A DNA stretch of 23,580 nt from Psilocybe azurescens (lineage: Eukaryota > Basidiomycota > Agaricomycetes > Agaricales > Agrocybaceae). Shown piece by piece: positions 8,911-18,733 of the stretch. The notes beneath the pieces are model-generated. The model made no database searches. It saw only the letters and a list, made by a program, of their open reading frames with translations, and was not told the DNA's origin. The stretch spans positions 1 through 23,580 of the forward strand of contig JAJIRX010000868.1 of the NCBI GenBank assembly GCA_023853785.1, in the 5' to 3' direction. Within the stretch, counting starts at the first letter, position 1. Each line of letters begins with the position of its first letter. A program made the translations under genes and the position numbers.

Positions 8911-10611
8911 AGCCTTCCGCCCTCTCTGGAACGACCCATTCGCCTATCAGGAACCCGGCCCGCCTTCCTCCTTCGCCGATGAGTACAGGGTTCGCCCACC
9001 CGTCGCCGCCTGCGAGTGCGACCACATTTTCGCCGTCGAGTCTGGGTGATAGACGGCCTATGACTAGTGAAAGCGGGGCCAGCTCAGAGAGAGATCGGGA
9101 TAGGAGGTCGAGCTTGCACAGCTTCGGACAGGGGTCGGGTGTAGGCGGAGGTGTTGGAGGAGCTGGTGGAAGCGGAAGCAGAGAGGGAGAGTATGAGTAT
9201 CTGCCTATGCCCGTCCCTATGCCCCCGAGGAAGAGATATTCGAGCAGCTTTGGGCATCGCTATGTGGGCAGTGTAGGCGGTGGGACGGGAATTCCTGCTC
9301 CTGGATCTAGATCTGGCTCTGCCAACAGCGGAGGTAGAGGCATGGGTGGCTTGAAGGTAGAGGCGTTGGCAGCGGCGGTGCGAGCACACCTGGGAGCGGG
9401 AATAGGAGCGGTCGAGGCACTCCTACCAGCCTTAGTGCTGGTGGTGGGCAAGAGGGGAGGAAAGAGGTGTGTCATTTTTTGTTGGTTGTGCTCTTATATA
9501 GATTGGCGGGGTCCTTTTACTTGATTGAGTGGCCGAGCAGCAGTGAGCTGTGTGTGTTAGGAGTGTGTAACTTCTAAACGCCATAAGCTCTCTCTGAATA
9601 GTGACTCGACGGCCACGTCTTGGTGTATGAACCATGGACCGTAGTCTCCTTGGAAGGTTTCTCCTTTGTTAACTACCCTGCCTTTCTTAACGCATCATGG
9701 GCTGCTTCGATCCTTTTCACGTTACTAATGCACTGCTTTCCATACAGGGTGTTACTTCCTTCCTCGGCGCTAGGACCGACGACGACGATATCTCCATATT
9801 CGTTCAGGACATCGAGGAACGCAAGCCACTCACAGGCCGAGCGAAAGAAAGAGAGAAGAGGGACCGAGACCGAGAGCAACTCGAGCAGCAAGAAAGGCAT
9901 GGATGCCAATACGACCAACGTGGTCTTGGGCGTGATCTAGAGCCCTCAGAGTCTTCAGCCAAAGGGAAGGAGAAAGAACGACCTGGAACGAAACAGCAGG
10001 AAGCAGAGACGGACATGGACAACCGACAGCGGCGACTTCATGACGATGCTGGCGGATACATGGCGTCGCTGCCGCCGTTGCACGATTTGCCCAACTTCGA
10101 CGCCACAAATCATCATCTGATGTCCGCTGCGGAGCGGGCTGCGCAGCTTTCAACGTCCCCAAGTCGAGGCCCGATGCTTACCAGCCAGAATGAGGTGGAT
10201 GAGAGGCTAAAGGAGATGAATGAGCGGTTCCTCAAGAGCCTCGAGGGCATAAGCGGGGAGCACGCGGCGGAAGGACCGGCAGAAGGATAGCAGCACAGGT
10301 GCCACTTCTACTGCTACGTCTGTCTCGGATAACAGAGACGGAGCTGAGGAGAGTGGAGACAGCAGCTCACGCGCATTACGCGGGCTCAGCCTTGGGTTCC
10401 CTTCTCGAGAAAGCGGCAAACACGACCTGGATATGAACCGGATTCCCTACCCATCGTACTTTTATAGCTTGGAATAGAAAGAGGCCGGCACTCGTCCACG
10501 AGCTCAAACACGATGGGAACTAGCGAAGCTGGTGCAAGCCAGGGGTCAGAAGAGGACATCGGATGCATAGAACTCTACCAGGAGAGAAGGAAGAATGAAT
10601 ACCAGGGGTAG
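8908..10611 (+). pseudogene. ATG13: Atg13-like autophagy protein, C-terminal part
   Basis: Atg13 is the regulatory subunit of the Atg1 kinase complex that starts autophagy. Only the disordered C-terminal part is here. Exon 1 (from about 8908 to 9466) reads PSALSGTTHSPIRNPARLPP and continues Ser/Gly-rich to GTPTSLSAGGGQEGRKE. A 281-bp intron (9467-9747) follows. Exon 2 begins GVTSFLGARTDDDDISIFVQ (the acidic DDDDIS block followed by DIEERKPL), then an RDRDRE-rich stretch, LPPLHDLPNFD, and LTSQNEVDERLKEMNERFLK. It ends with SEAGASQGSEEDIGCIELYQ and ERRKNEYQG, and TAG at 10609-10611. Frames shift near 9353 and 10474 (one base short) and near 10253 (GGGG for GGG); corrected, exon 2 is 288 codons. 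The N-terminal HORMA domain, which binds Atg14 or Atg101, is missing, and the gene begins inside a rearranged junction. The assignment to Atg13 rests on remembered C-terminal motifs of agaric homologues and is moderately sure. Confidence 0.6.
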
Positions 10612-11023
10612 TCGTCTTCCATCATACTTAACTTGCGTATGCATCCTGTTTCTTATTTTTGGATTTCTTTCTTTCGTAGGGTTGCATGTATGGGCTACTT
10701 TGGGAGGTTGTAGTCATGCTTGCCACATGCGAAAGTCGTATCTCTACTACTTATATATTTTATTATTGGTTGCTCAGGGTGGATTAGGTGATGTTCTTGA
10801 CAAGATTGAAAGACTTGTATTAAGTTGTTAAATGATATTGCTGGCATTCTCTCCTGCCACTTTTTACACATTCAAGTCCATTTGCGAGACAGAATCGATA
10901 GGCTACTAGTTCCCTGAACCATTCCTGTAACGAGTGAATCAATGTTAATGGATGTTTGAGATCTCATCAGAGATTGAGGATGATGTTGTGTGTTACCTTT
11001 AGGCCCAGTCTCATTCTAGCACA
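10612..11023. other. Intergenic; no gene seen
   Basis: T-rich downstream flank of the Atg13-like gene, with a hydrophobic open frame (10595-10831) that overlaps its 3' end and has no recognisable features. The rest is the convergent 3' side of the minus-strand gene ending at 11024. Confidence 0.45.
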
Positions 11024-11653
11024 TCAAACAATGTGGGGTTCCATTTGCAGGGTGGTGGGGACATAGAAGAACCGAATAGTTTTCACCAGTTCATTAGTGT
11101 CACGAAGCCAAATCTGGCACACCCTTCCTGAATTCAAGACATACACATCGACTAGTGTTTGATTGAGTGGCCCACTCCCATCTGACAGATTCCCAAACGG
11201 TATTATTTCAGTGGGTTTTGATTACCAAATTGGCCAATGTCATAGACACCAAGGTTTTCGGCCTTGCTGACACGTTTTCCATCGCCATTGATGAAGTCGA
11301 GGATATATAGTCCAGTGATGTATGTGGGTGAAGATGGGTAGATATATGGGGTAAGGCGCCCTCTCAGTGTTGTTGTGCATGTAAAAATCGTTGACAGTTC
11401 GGTGTTTGGAGTTTCGGTCTGTAGAACAAATTAGTCAGTAAATGACAGCCGGATGTTGCCACCAATCACCAACCATGAAGTCAACAATGGGAACTGTCCT
11501 ATTTTGTCTAGCTATCTCAGCAACAGAAGCAATTGTTTTGTCATAAAGTGTGGCGGGGGAATTTTTGTCCATGGTGTTGGCGGACAGATTGAAAATAGTC
11601 AGATATTTTTGCTCAGCTGCATGATGTGTTACATAAGTACGTGTAGACGTCAT
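11024..11653 (-). CDS. Uncharacterised two-exon protein, about 191 aa
   Basis: Function unknown. Exon 1 is 11653-11474 (ATG at 11653), intron 11473-11419 (55 bp, branch TACTGACT, acceptor TTCTACAG), exon 2 is 11418-11024 with TGA. The protein reads NSPATLYDKTIASVAEIARQ, then VPIVDFM joined to TETPNTELST, PYIYPSSPTYITGLYILDFI with NGDGKRVSKAENLGVYDIG, and ends VYVLNSGRVCQIWLRDTNEL, KTIRFFYVPTTLQ. The exons total 575 nt; restoring one A in the AAA run at 11206-11208 gives 192 codons including stop. No signal peptide or membrane segment is evident. The compact, beta-rich look suggests a folded domain, but I know no named family for it. Confidence 0.65.
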
Positions 11654-11847
11654 GGCCGGTCACTCCTCGGTGACACAAAGGTAGGCAGATCCGACGATGT
11701 CTCTCCAATGAGTAAGTATTCCGACAGCAATTGTCAAAGGTCAAGGCCCAATTCCGGTCACCTCACAACCATTTACATCCCTGTTACTATCTTGCTTTAT
11801 TTTTATACTGGTCTAAGTTGCACTTATGACCACAATTCGAAAAACTG

Positions 11848-14132
11848 TCATCTAATATAACCATACATACTTGTAGTCCATAAACCCAGTAGTGATACAC
11901 GAAAGAATGCATAGTATGAGGGTGAAAAGGCATAATCATAAATCATGAGGCCATAACCCGCCTGACGCTGAGGCGTAAGCGGCGGAGAAAGCATAGCGGG
12001 ATTGTGAGGGTTTAGATTTTGAGGATTGAACGCTCCGGGTACAAAGTGCATAATAACAGGCGAAACCTGCATAGGAGCAGGCATTGGGCCCTGTCCTTGG
12101 CCCTGTGCGGCAGCTTGAGTCTGAGTCTGCGAGTGATTGTTATTAGCAAGCTCGCCATTTGTTTGACTCTGCGGGGGCGAAGGCGCAATAAAATAAAGGG
12201 GAGGAGGACCCGCAGTCCCCATAGCGTTCATCGGCAATGGAGGTGGCATCGCCATAGGCTGGTATGGTGCATACCCGTGCTGATACTGCGCATTCAAATG
12301 CGTTTTACTCTTCTGGCGATGCTTCCGCGGCCCACGAGGCGCGGTGTGCATTGGGACCGGCATCGGCGCTGCAGGGTACGCACCATATGTGGGATAAGGA
12401 GCATAAGGATAGCCAGGATACGCATACGGATAGATAGTAGGCACAATCGGACTGGTACTCCGCTGAGGCATGTACTGGCCACCATCGCCACCACCCGTCG
12501 TCGTCGTCGTCCACGTCGCGCGATGCCGTTTCTTCCGATGTCGTTTCGGCTTCGAAGGATGGTCATGAACATAACCACCATCAGCACCCTCCGCCGGCCT
12601 TCCCGACCGCCTCGAGATGGGCGACCCAAGCGGAGAGAGCGTGTTCCCAAAGCTCGTGACTGTGCGCGGCGACGACACCGTGCCGCTGCTCAGAAGATCT
12701 AAATTCCTACTCCCCCTCCTCGATCGCGACATCACAGCGCGATACCATGACGCCATAGGCTTGTTCAGCGCTCGCACTTTCGCTTTTGCACGATTCGAAT
12801 CCCCCGGGCGATAGTCGATCGTCACGCGTTCCTGGCCCACCCAAGGAAGATTGTACAAGCCCTTGAAGAATTTCTCGATGGGGGTGAGATCGGACGCGAA
12901 GGAGGGGTCGTAGAAAGACGGTACGGCAGATATCGTATAGCTGGATGTCGGGCGCGGTGATGATACTATATCTCCCTCGATGTCGACATTGCCTGCTGAG
13001 TATTCAATATTCCACCGGTATGGGATGTGGCGTGTCCCGGACCCGTCGAAGGCTGGGGCTCCGTGGTTGAAGCTTGTGCATTCGCTCGATCGCGAGTGGG
13101 CAGTTGAGTCTGGTATGACACCCTCGGACCTGGCGTAGGCAGTCTCGGTGGCGGCGGTGCTGCTGAATGTGTAGTAGTCGGCACCTGCGAATCCGTGCTG
13201 TACATCATGACAGTCGCTCTATCGTTTAGATGATGCCTGTCATGCTCCGACTCTTCTTGATGCTGTGACAGTGGTTGATCCACTCCCGGAGACCCATCGT
13301 AGAAATGGGCCTGCTCCTCCGCTATGCCCTCAGAGCCTGAGGCAGGCGTGACGGTTACAATAGGGTATTGTGGGCCTGCAGTATTCGTACGCAGGTGATA
13401 GACTGTCGCAGGCGTCGATCCAGGAGGCAACGACCCATTGGCAACAGCCATACTCAACCGATGTGCAAACTGAGGGTTCGAGGGTCCAATCGACGGGTTG
13501 GAGAGATATCGAGGAAGTGTGTTCCCCCTCGTCATTCCAGTTCCAGTCACAGTCGTTGATGTACCTTCGGTCTCAGTGTTAAATGTCCCTTTGTGCTTCA
13601 ACCGGCGTTTATCTTCGTTGCCACCTTTTAAAACAAACTTCGGGAGGCGTTTTAGACCGCTGAAGAATCCTCCTACGAAGGATCGCGCAGCTCTACCCTG
13701 TGGTGGAGTCATTGGTGCCCCTGGGATTGGCGACGCCGGAAGAGGGATAACGCCCATATCATCTTCTCCCCGCCTAGCCTCTTCCGTATGATACATGAAC
13801 TGTTGCTGAGGCGCTGGATATGGTTCAGCGGTCGCATAATCTTCCTCCTCCTCCTGTGTCCCGACATACTGAAACGCCGTCCGCGACTGGTACAGCTGTG
13901 GTTCTGGCAGTGGCCTTGGCCGGCGAAGTGGAGTCAGATCGGGCGAAAACCTAGACGACTCAGGCGGGGGTCCAGGAGGGTGTAGATGATTTTGTTGGAC
14001 CCAAGAAATTGTGCTCGCACTGACGCTTGCCTGACTCTGATGAGAGCCTCGTGTCATAGACCTCCGCATGGTATTTTCGTCCGCAGCAAGATCGCCCCTG
14101 TAGGACGGTCGGGTTTCGTAGTAATCCGTCAT
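11848..14132 (-). CDS. Uncharacterised Pro/Ser/Gln-rich basidiomycete protein, about 761 aa
   Basis: A single exon from ATG at 14132 to the stop at 11848. The 2285 bases need one extra base, in the GGG run at 13036-13038, to make 762 codons including stop. The N-terminal half is disordered, starting MTDYYETRPSYRGDLAADEN, with a conserved-looking basic segment ARSFVGGFFSGLKRLPKFVL. Next comes EYSAGNVDIEGDIVSSPRP, then the best-ordered block: PSFYDPSFASDLTPIEKFFK, GLYNLPWVGQERVTIDYRPG and SWYRAVMSRSRRGSRN. The C-terminal part has a basic cluster (KPKRHRKKRHR, a possible nuclear localisation signal), a Thr/Gly run, a YPYAYPGYPYAPYP stretch and Met/Pro/Gln-rich sequence. The pattern FxxGLYNLPWV resembles a family of unknown function common in agarics. 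No enzyme motif is visible. The last ~30 residues may be 3' readthrough. Confidence 0.7.
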
Positions 14133-14451
14133 TCAATATGATCCAGTGGTCCTAGAATGAAGGGGCGGAGATGATGATGGTGTAAGTTTAAGGTATGAGA
14201 GCGGACTTTGGTCTTGTTTTCTTCACAGCTGGAGTGGGTGGCATTCTGGTCTGAAATGAAGCAGGTTATTGGGATACACGAACTATTAAATAGAACATGC
14301 CTGACGCTCTTATCCGCATGTGATCTGGGGCATGGAACTACGTGGACCGGGAATACAAACATGAGGTTGCCATGAGGCTTGAAAGTTATCCATCATCACA
14401 GACGAGACTTTCTGTTCTGACAGTCCTACAACGAAGACAAAAAATCATTGA
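14133..14451. other. Intergenic: upstream flank of the 761-aa gene
   Basis: No open frame with coding features. Probably the promoter of the gene starting at 14132 and the 3' flank of the MYND-type gene. No clear TATA box was found. Confidence 0.4.
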
Positions 14452-15712
14452 TTATCTAAAGCATTGATGCATACAAAGCATAAGCTCGAGCTTCGCATAG
14501 TCCCTGACACATTGATAAGTGAAATGCGTCTCACTTGAAATTTTGAGCCGACTTACTTGACAAGCATTGGAGCAATTAAGAACTTCTTTGCACTTCTGGA
14601 ACTTGCTGAACGTCATGGAGCCCTCTGGTTCCTCGTTGTCACAAGGCCAGAAGTTGCATCTAACCGCAGTGCGAGCAATATTCTCCGTCCGGATCAACCT
14701 GGTACCATTGACAAGGGAGCGGCACACGGAAGGACAGAACAATGCGCAGTCTGTATTTTTGCATTCAGCGGCGTCGCAGCTGGTCGGGTACGTGTCCATT
14801 AAAGCACGAGGAGGCCGGAAAGTAGGATCCATGAACAACGCACGAGCTTTGACTGCTGTGCACCTCGACTTGAATATGATGAGGCAAGGTACATAGCCAA
14901 CTTCGGGATCAGATAAGAGGGCCCTAACTAGAAGGTCAACTTGAAGGAAACAAGGCTCGGCTCCAAGAAAGATTTTGACTGAATCGATCTCAAAAACTCG
15001 AGAGAGTCTAAGCAAAGTTAAAATAGTCGTCATGAGTAAGATTACATCGTCTGCGTTGTTCTTCCTGAGACCATTCGCCTTTGCTGAGTTCCTCCCAGTA
15101 CCCGAGCGCGGCGTCGAGTTGCTCCGAATACCAGTCGGTAAAGATGACCGGGATGTCCGCGCCTTCAAAGTTATGCATATTTCGCATAATAAGCAAATCA
15201 AATAACTACATTGGGTTATTAGTATTCTGATTCGAACATCTGTTTCATATTAGGATTATAAGAAAGACGCACCATGAAACTCAGACGAAGGATTTGCCAC
15301 CCAAGCCTGGATTTGGATTTATCCACTTTTGCCTTTTCGTCCAGAAATTCCCAGAAGTTTGTGTGCATACCACTGGATACGAAAATCGGCCAGAGCTGAA
15401 GACAACAACCTAGAGGTGTCGACGGTGCGAAAAAAACAGATTCCCCGCTTCAAAGTCGGCGCCCTTTTTCCAGGCGATTAAACGCGTGTCCAGTGGGCCA
15501 TCGTTCAAAGAGACTCTATATTCGGAGCTTCCTTGCGCTACGCTTTTAAACCAGTGTTTTATGAACGATACACCGCGTTTAGGAGAGCCCTCGATAGTCT
15601 GAAACACGGCATCCCGGATTTTTTCCACTGTTTGTTCACTCATCTCGTCGAGAACTAGTTCGCATTTGGAAAGTGTCACGTCTTCAATGTATTCTGGAAC
15701 ATGTCGACTCAC
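14452..15712 (-). pseudogene. MYND-type zinc-finger protein, decayed
   Basis: The reading frame runs from about 15712: SRHVPEYIEDVTLSKCELVL, then VSFIKHWFKSVAQGSSEYRV and GNLFF. With one extra T in the T7 run near 15430 it continues APSTPLGCCLQLWPIFVSSG and MHTNFWEFLDEKAKVDKSKS. An intron (GTGCGT...ATGTAG) near 15267-15206 precedes LLIMRNMHNFEGADIPVIFT and WYSEQLDAALGYWEEL. After a second shift near 15085 it reads NNADDVILLMTTILTLLRLS. The C-terminal part resembles a MYND finger (a protein-interaction zinc module): CDNEEPEGSMTF...KCKEVLNCSNACQ. One expected Cys is Phe (FSKFQKC where CxxC is usual), and the final H...C part is absent. No in-frame ATG exists; the first codon would be GTG. The upstream flank holds CACGTG. 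Probably a pseudogene, partly copied into 8736-8910. Confidence 0.6.
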
Positions 15713-16265
15713 TATGGTCGCTTTGTTGTATAATCAAAATGTGGTAGAAAATGGTTGAAAGCAAGTTGAAATGTCGCGGTGGCTGTTACTTATCTGACTC
15801 TGACGCAAATCACGTGTACAGGTACTGTAACCCCTATCTTAGTCTTACTGGCTCCTCTCGAATGGGCGAAACCAACATGACCTAACTATGTCGGGTCATC
15901 AGGTATACAGAAGATACTGAACTGAATAGAATAAGTACTCATAGTCAATGTAGCACAAACCAAATATAGTTATATGGATACACTACGCGGAATAAATCCC
16001 CATACCACCGCGATGAAGCGCTCCACGAACGCCTTGTCGATAATATGTTGAATATTATGGAGATCCGCGGAGCGTATCAGACATTGAGGATAGATAGAAC
16101 ACTACCGGATTATAAGCCTTACTCTATTTAAGAGGTTACAACCTTGAAGTAGTCAAAGAAGAACCAATAGATATGGTATGTATGATGTCGACTGGTATCA
16201 TAGGTTAATGTATTTATACATCACATTATGGCATGTCACTGTCAGTTATAAATTCCTCCTCAGCC
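15713..16265. other. Intergenic with an LTR-like start
   Basis: Includes TGTTGAATATT at 16046-16056, a form typical of LTR starts. About 80 bp downstream is TATTTAAG (16125-16132), which could be its TATA box, inside an imperfect palindrome CTCTATTTAAGAG. No matching LTR end or internal sequence was found. A plus-strand frame of about 55 codons ending near 16133 reads YHRDEALHERLVDNMLNIME but lacks a start codon. Confidence 0.3.
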
Positions 16266-17277
16266 CTATTGGTTAGCAGGTGGCACTCGAAGAGCAGCAT
16301 CAACTACTCCCTTCGTATGATCCCACACTAGCTTCCTCTGCCTATCATTTCCAAAATATCTCTTCTTTCCAAGGTCTTCGCCAACGGATCCAATGCGCCA
16401 TGCTCCTGGCTTACTTGCCGTCTCATAAATCGCATGCCACATGTACTGAGAACAGTCAATTGCACTGATAGAGAATGGGCGGCTGAGTGGGACAAGGATC
16501 GCCGTTGACCAGCGCATCAAGGCAGAGGGAGACGAGGAACCTATTGATGTGCGCACAAACCCAGGGCAGGCATGCAGCAAAGGTAATGATGGGGCACGTT
16601 CCGAGAAGGACTATAATACCACGAATTAGTCCAAAGTAACAACAAGCAGGCAGTATTAAAACTCACCTCGATCATCAGGTCGTTGTATGTTGGGGAAACA
16701 AGTGCTGCGTTAACGAGCGAGTAGTGCTTCTTCAAATGCAAATCGTCCTCAAATATTGCCCCTCCCTTCCCGGCTCCCAGTACACTCAGAACGGCCACTT
16801 TCTCCTCCGCATCATTGGCCTTTGTAAGCGCCGGAAGGAGGTCGGACAAAAACTTCCAACGTGAATAGTAGTGCACCGCCATTTTCTTGTCAATGGCCTC
16901 AGAAGTTTCGTCACGTCCAGACAGTGTCGCGATACCCGGTGACATGATAAGGTAGTTGATCTTTGGATGCCGCGAGAGGATATCCTGTGTGGCTACTTGT
17001 ACATTCCGGATGAGCGTCGCATCGCACTGAACAAACTCCCTCGCGAATTTGGTGTCGCTAGTATCGGGTTTAGGCAGAGATTCGAGAATGCGATCCGCCG
17101 CTCCCCGATTGCGTCCAACGATAATGATGTCGCTTTTGCCACCTGTGTTCTCGGCGAAGGTTCGAACCATGCCCTCCCAATGCCCGATGTACCTCCCACA
17201 AAGACACCTACGGGGGTATAGGCGGACGCATGGATGAATGCAGCATTAGATGCACGAACAGCTGCAAGTGGAGGCAT
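16266..17277 (-). CDS. Short-chain dehydrogenase/reductase, about 318 aa
   Basis: A likely cytosolic NAD(P)-dependent oxidoreductase; substrate unknown. Exon 1 is 17277-16667, intron 16666-16611 (56 bp, GTGAGT...TATAG), exon 2 is 16610-16266. It starts MPPLAAVRASNAAF. The Rossmann motif is VGVFVGGTSGIG, followed, after one missing G near 17172-17178, by EGMVRTFAENTGGKSDIIIV and GRNRGAADRILESLP. Downstream: FVQCDATLIRNVQ (the D-A-T cofactor-adenine loop), INYLIMSPGIATLSG in place of NNAG, VAVLSVLGAGKGG (catalytic Ser position), then HYSLVNAALVSPTYNDLMIE and HACPGFVRTSI. The usual YxxxK is not evident: the Tyr region reads SPTYNDLMIES. The protein ends GVVDAALRVPPANQ. With the one restored base the exons give exactly 319 codons. 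It belongs to a fungal SDR branch with an altered active site, so catalysis is uncertain. Confidence 0.85.
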
Positions 17278-17997
17278 ATTTCACGGATGTTTTGGCGAAG
17301 TAGAAGTAGGAAAGAGAAACGGATGTATGCCTAAACTTCGACACGGAGTCTCCTATATATGCAAATGGTATTTGAGAGGTACATACTTGCCCATTGCCTG
17401 CCCGCGAAACGCGTATTCAATTGCCGAAGCTCAGCCGACACGATTCCATCATACACGATGCCGCCTCACCGACGGCGTCGGCGCTCCATCAAAACAGGAA
17501 ATGTTTTCCAAAAACATATTGCCAATTAATTGACGTTGAAGGGTGGGAACTATTGAACCAATCGGCTACAGCCTACCCTAGCGATGTTTAGGTGTGAGTG
17601 TTGTCAGATATGATGGGTACAGGTAAGTATTCATTAGCTTTCATTATTCAGTGTCTGAAATTTGATTGTAATGTGAAGGCCAAGTGAAGGTTAGCCAAAG
17701 TCGAAACTACTCGCTGGATCCCAGAGACCGGTACTATTTTCCCTCCAGTTCTGGCCCGCACTGCCAATCAAGGTTTTTCTTAATTTGCTTGTATCAAATC
17801 GATGTCTCTTATGGATGAATCGTAATTCTTGGTTGGTTCCTGATGAACGTACTTAGAGCTGCTTACAGATGTCTACGAGCTGCTATCAAATGACTGACTT
17901 CTAATGAGGACATGAATCAGGTCACCGACTCCTACAGTAGAGTACAGGGAGCAATCCCGTATTCCATGTTTTGATTATTCAGCCACTTAGGTCGTCA

Positions 17998-18019
17998 AAT
18001 TTCAAATTTCAAATTTCAA
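17998..18019. repeat. Short tandem repeat (AAATTTC)3
   Basis: Three near-perfect copies of a 7-bp unit in the intergenic region. Confidence 0.85.
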
Positions 18020-18519
18020 AGCCTATTTCGAATTGGAACGTTTTTCGCAGTCTCGCGGGCTTTGAAACAAATTACAAGCCGCGTCTCGCTTCGTATGACG
18101 GCTTCTGAGCCGATACTTATGCCATATGGGGTGGAGAGGTAATTATGTAATCATTGAAGAGGCCCCAAGCACTGCAAAACAATAGAGCCCCAATTCCTCA
18201 GAAGAAGAAGCAGAACAAACATATACATACGAAATGCTTGGGACCGTAGTACTAGAAGTGAAGGCTCGCCGCTCCCCTTATTAAAACAGCTGCAGGTGGA
18301 TCAATTCTCAATGTGAGGGGCAGTCGTGACTCGTACGCAATTAACTGGATGTAGAGGTGAGGTGAAGTTTTTAGATAATAGAGTATTAAGCAGGATCGAT
18401 AATCAATATGTAGTAGGCTTTAATACGAAGTGGATGAACTGTGTAAGTTTACGTGATTATTTGGGAAAGGTTCGGGCACGTTGCATGCCATCAAACTGCC
18501 GTTTTATGGGATTGGTTGG

Positions 18520-18555
18520 ATTGGTTGCCTGCCCTTTGCCTGCCCTTTGCCTGAC
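18520..18555. repeat. Short tandem repeats GATTGGTTG and CCCTTTGCCTG
   Basis: Two adjoining short tandem arrays, two copies each, about 180 bp before the J-protein start. They could be promoter elements or simple slippage. Confidence 0.7.
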
Positions 18556-18733
18556 CTTCCTCTTCTCCAGAGATTACTTTTATACTGCGTCCGTCGCTTT
18601 TCCTCTTCCAAGTCATACAAGCCCTAAATACGCGACCTCCTGCCGAATATATTGTACACCCGAAGACTAGGTATAAGAAAGGAATGCAATCATCGTCTTC
18701 TCCTTGGTAAAAACGACGATTGAGTCCCGAAAA

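Larger units (their letters stand above)
17278..18733. other. 1.46-kb divergent intergenic region
   Basis: It lies between the SDR (-) and the J-protein (+) and probably holds both promoters. Contents seen: an imperfect palindrome CCGACGGCGTCGG near 17470, AAATTTC repeated about three times at 17998-18019, a CCCTTTGCCTG tandem near 18530-18555 preceded by GATTGGTTG repeats, and CTTTTATAC near 18577 as a possible TATA box of the J-protein gene. Several short open frames lack coding character. Confidence 0.4.

Noticed and set aside
9084..9475. Minus-strand frames of 70-100 codons
   Set aside because: Shadows of the Gly/Ser-rich Atg13-like exon on the plus strand.
10595..10831. Hydrophobic 78-codon plus-strand frame resembling a membrane peptide
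   Set aside because: It overlaps the 3' end of the Atg13-like frame and lies in T-rich flank, which yields hydrophobic frames by chance.
12019..12702. Plus-strand Arg-rich 227-codon frame
   Set aside because: It is antisense to the 761-aa minus-strand gene; its Arg/His-rich composition is typical of a shadow of a Pro/Gly/Ala-rich gene.
17460..17485. CCGACGGCGTCGG palindrome as a terminator or CRISPR-like repeat
   Set aside because: Single imperfect copy in eukaryotic intergenic DNA, without spacers or a T tract.
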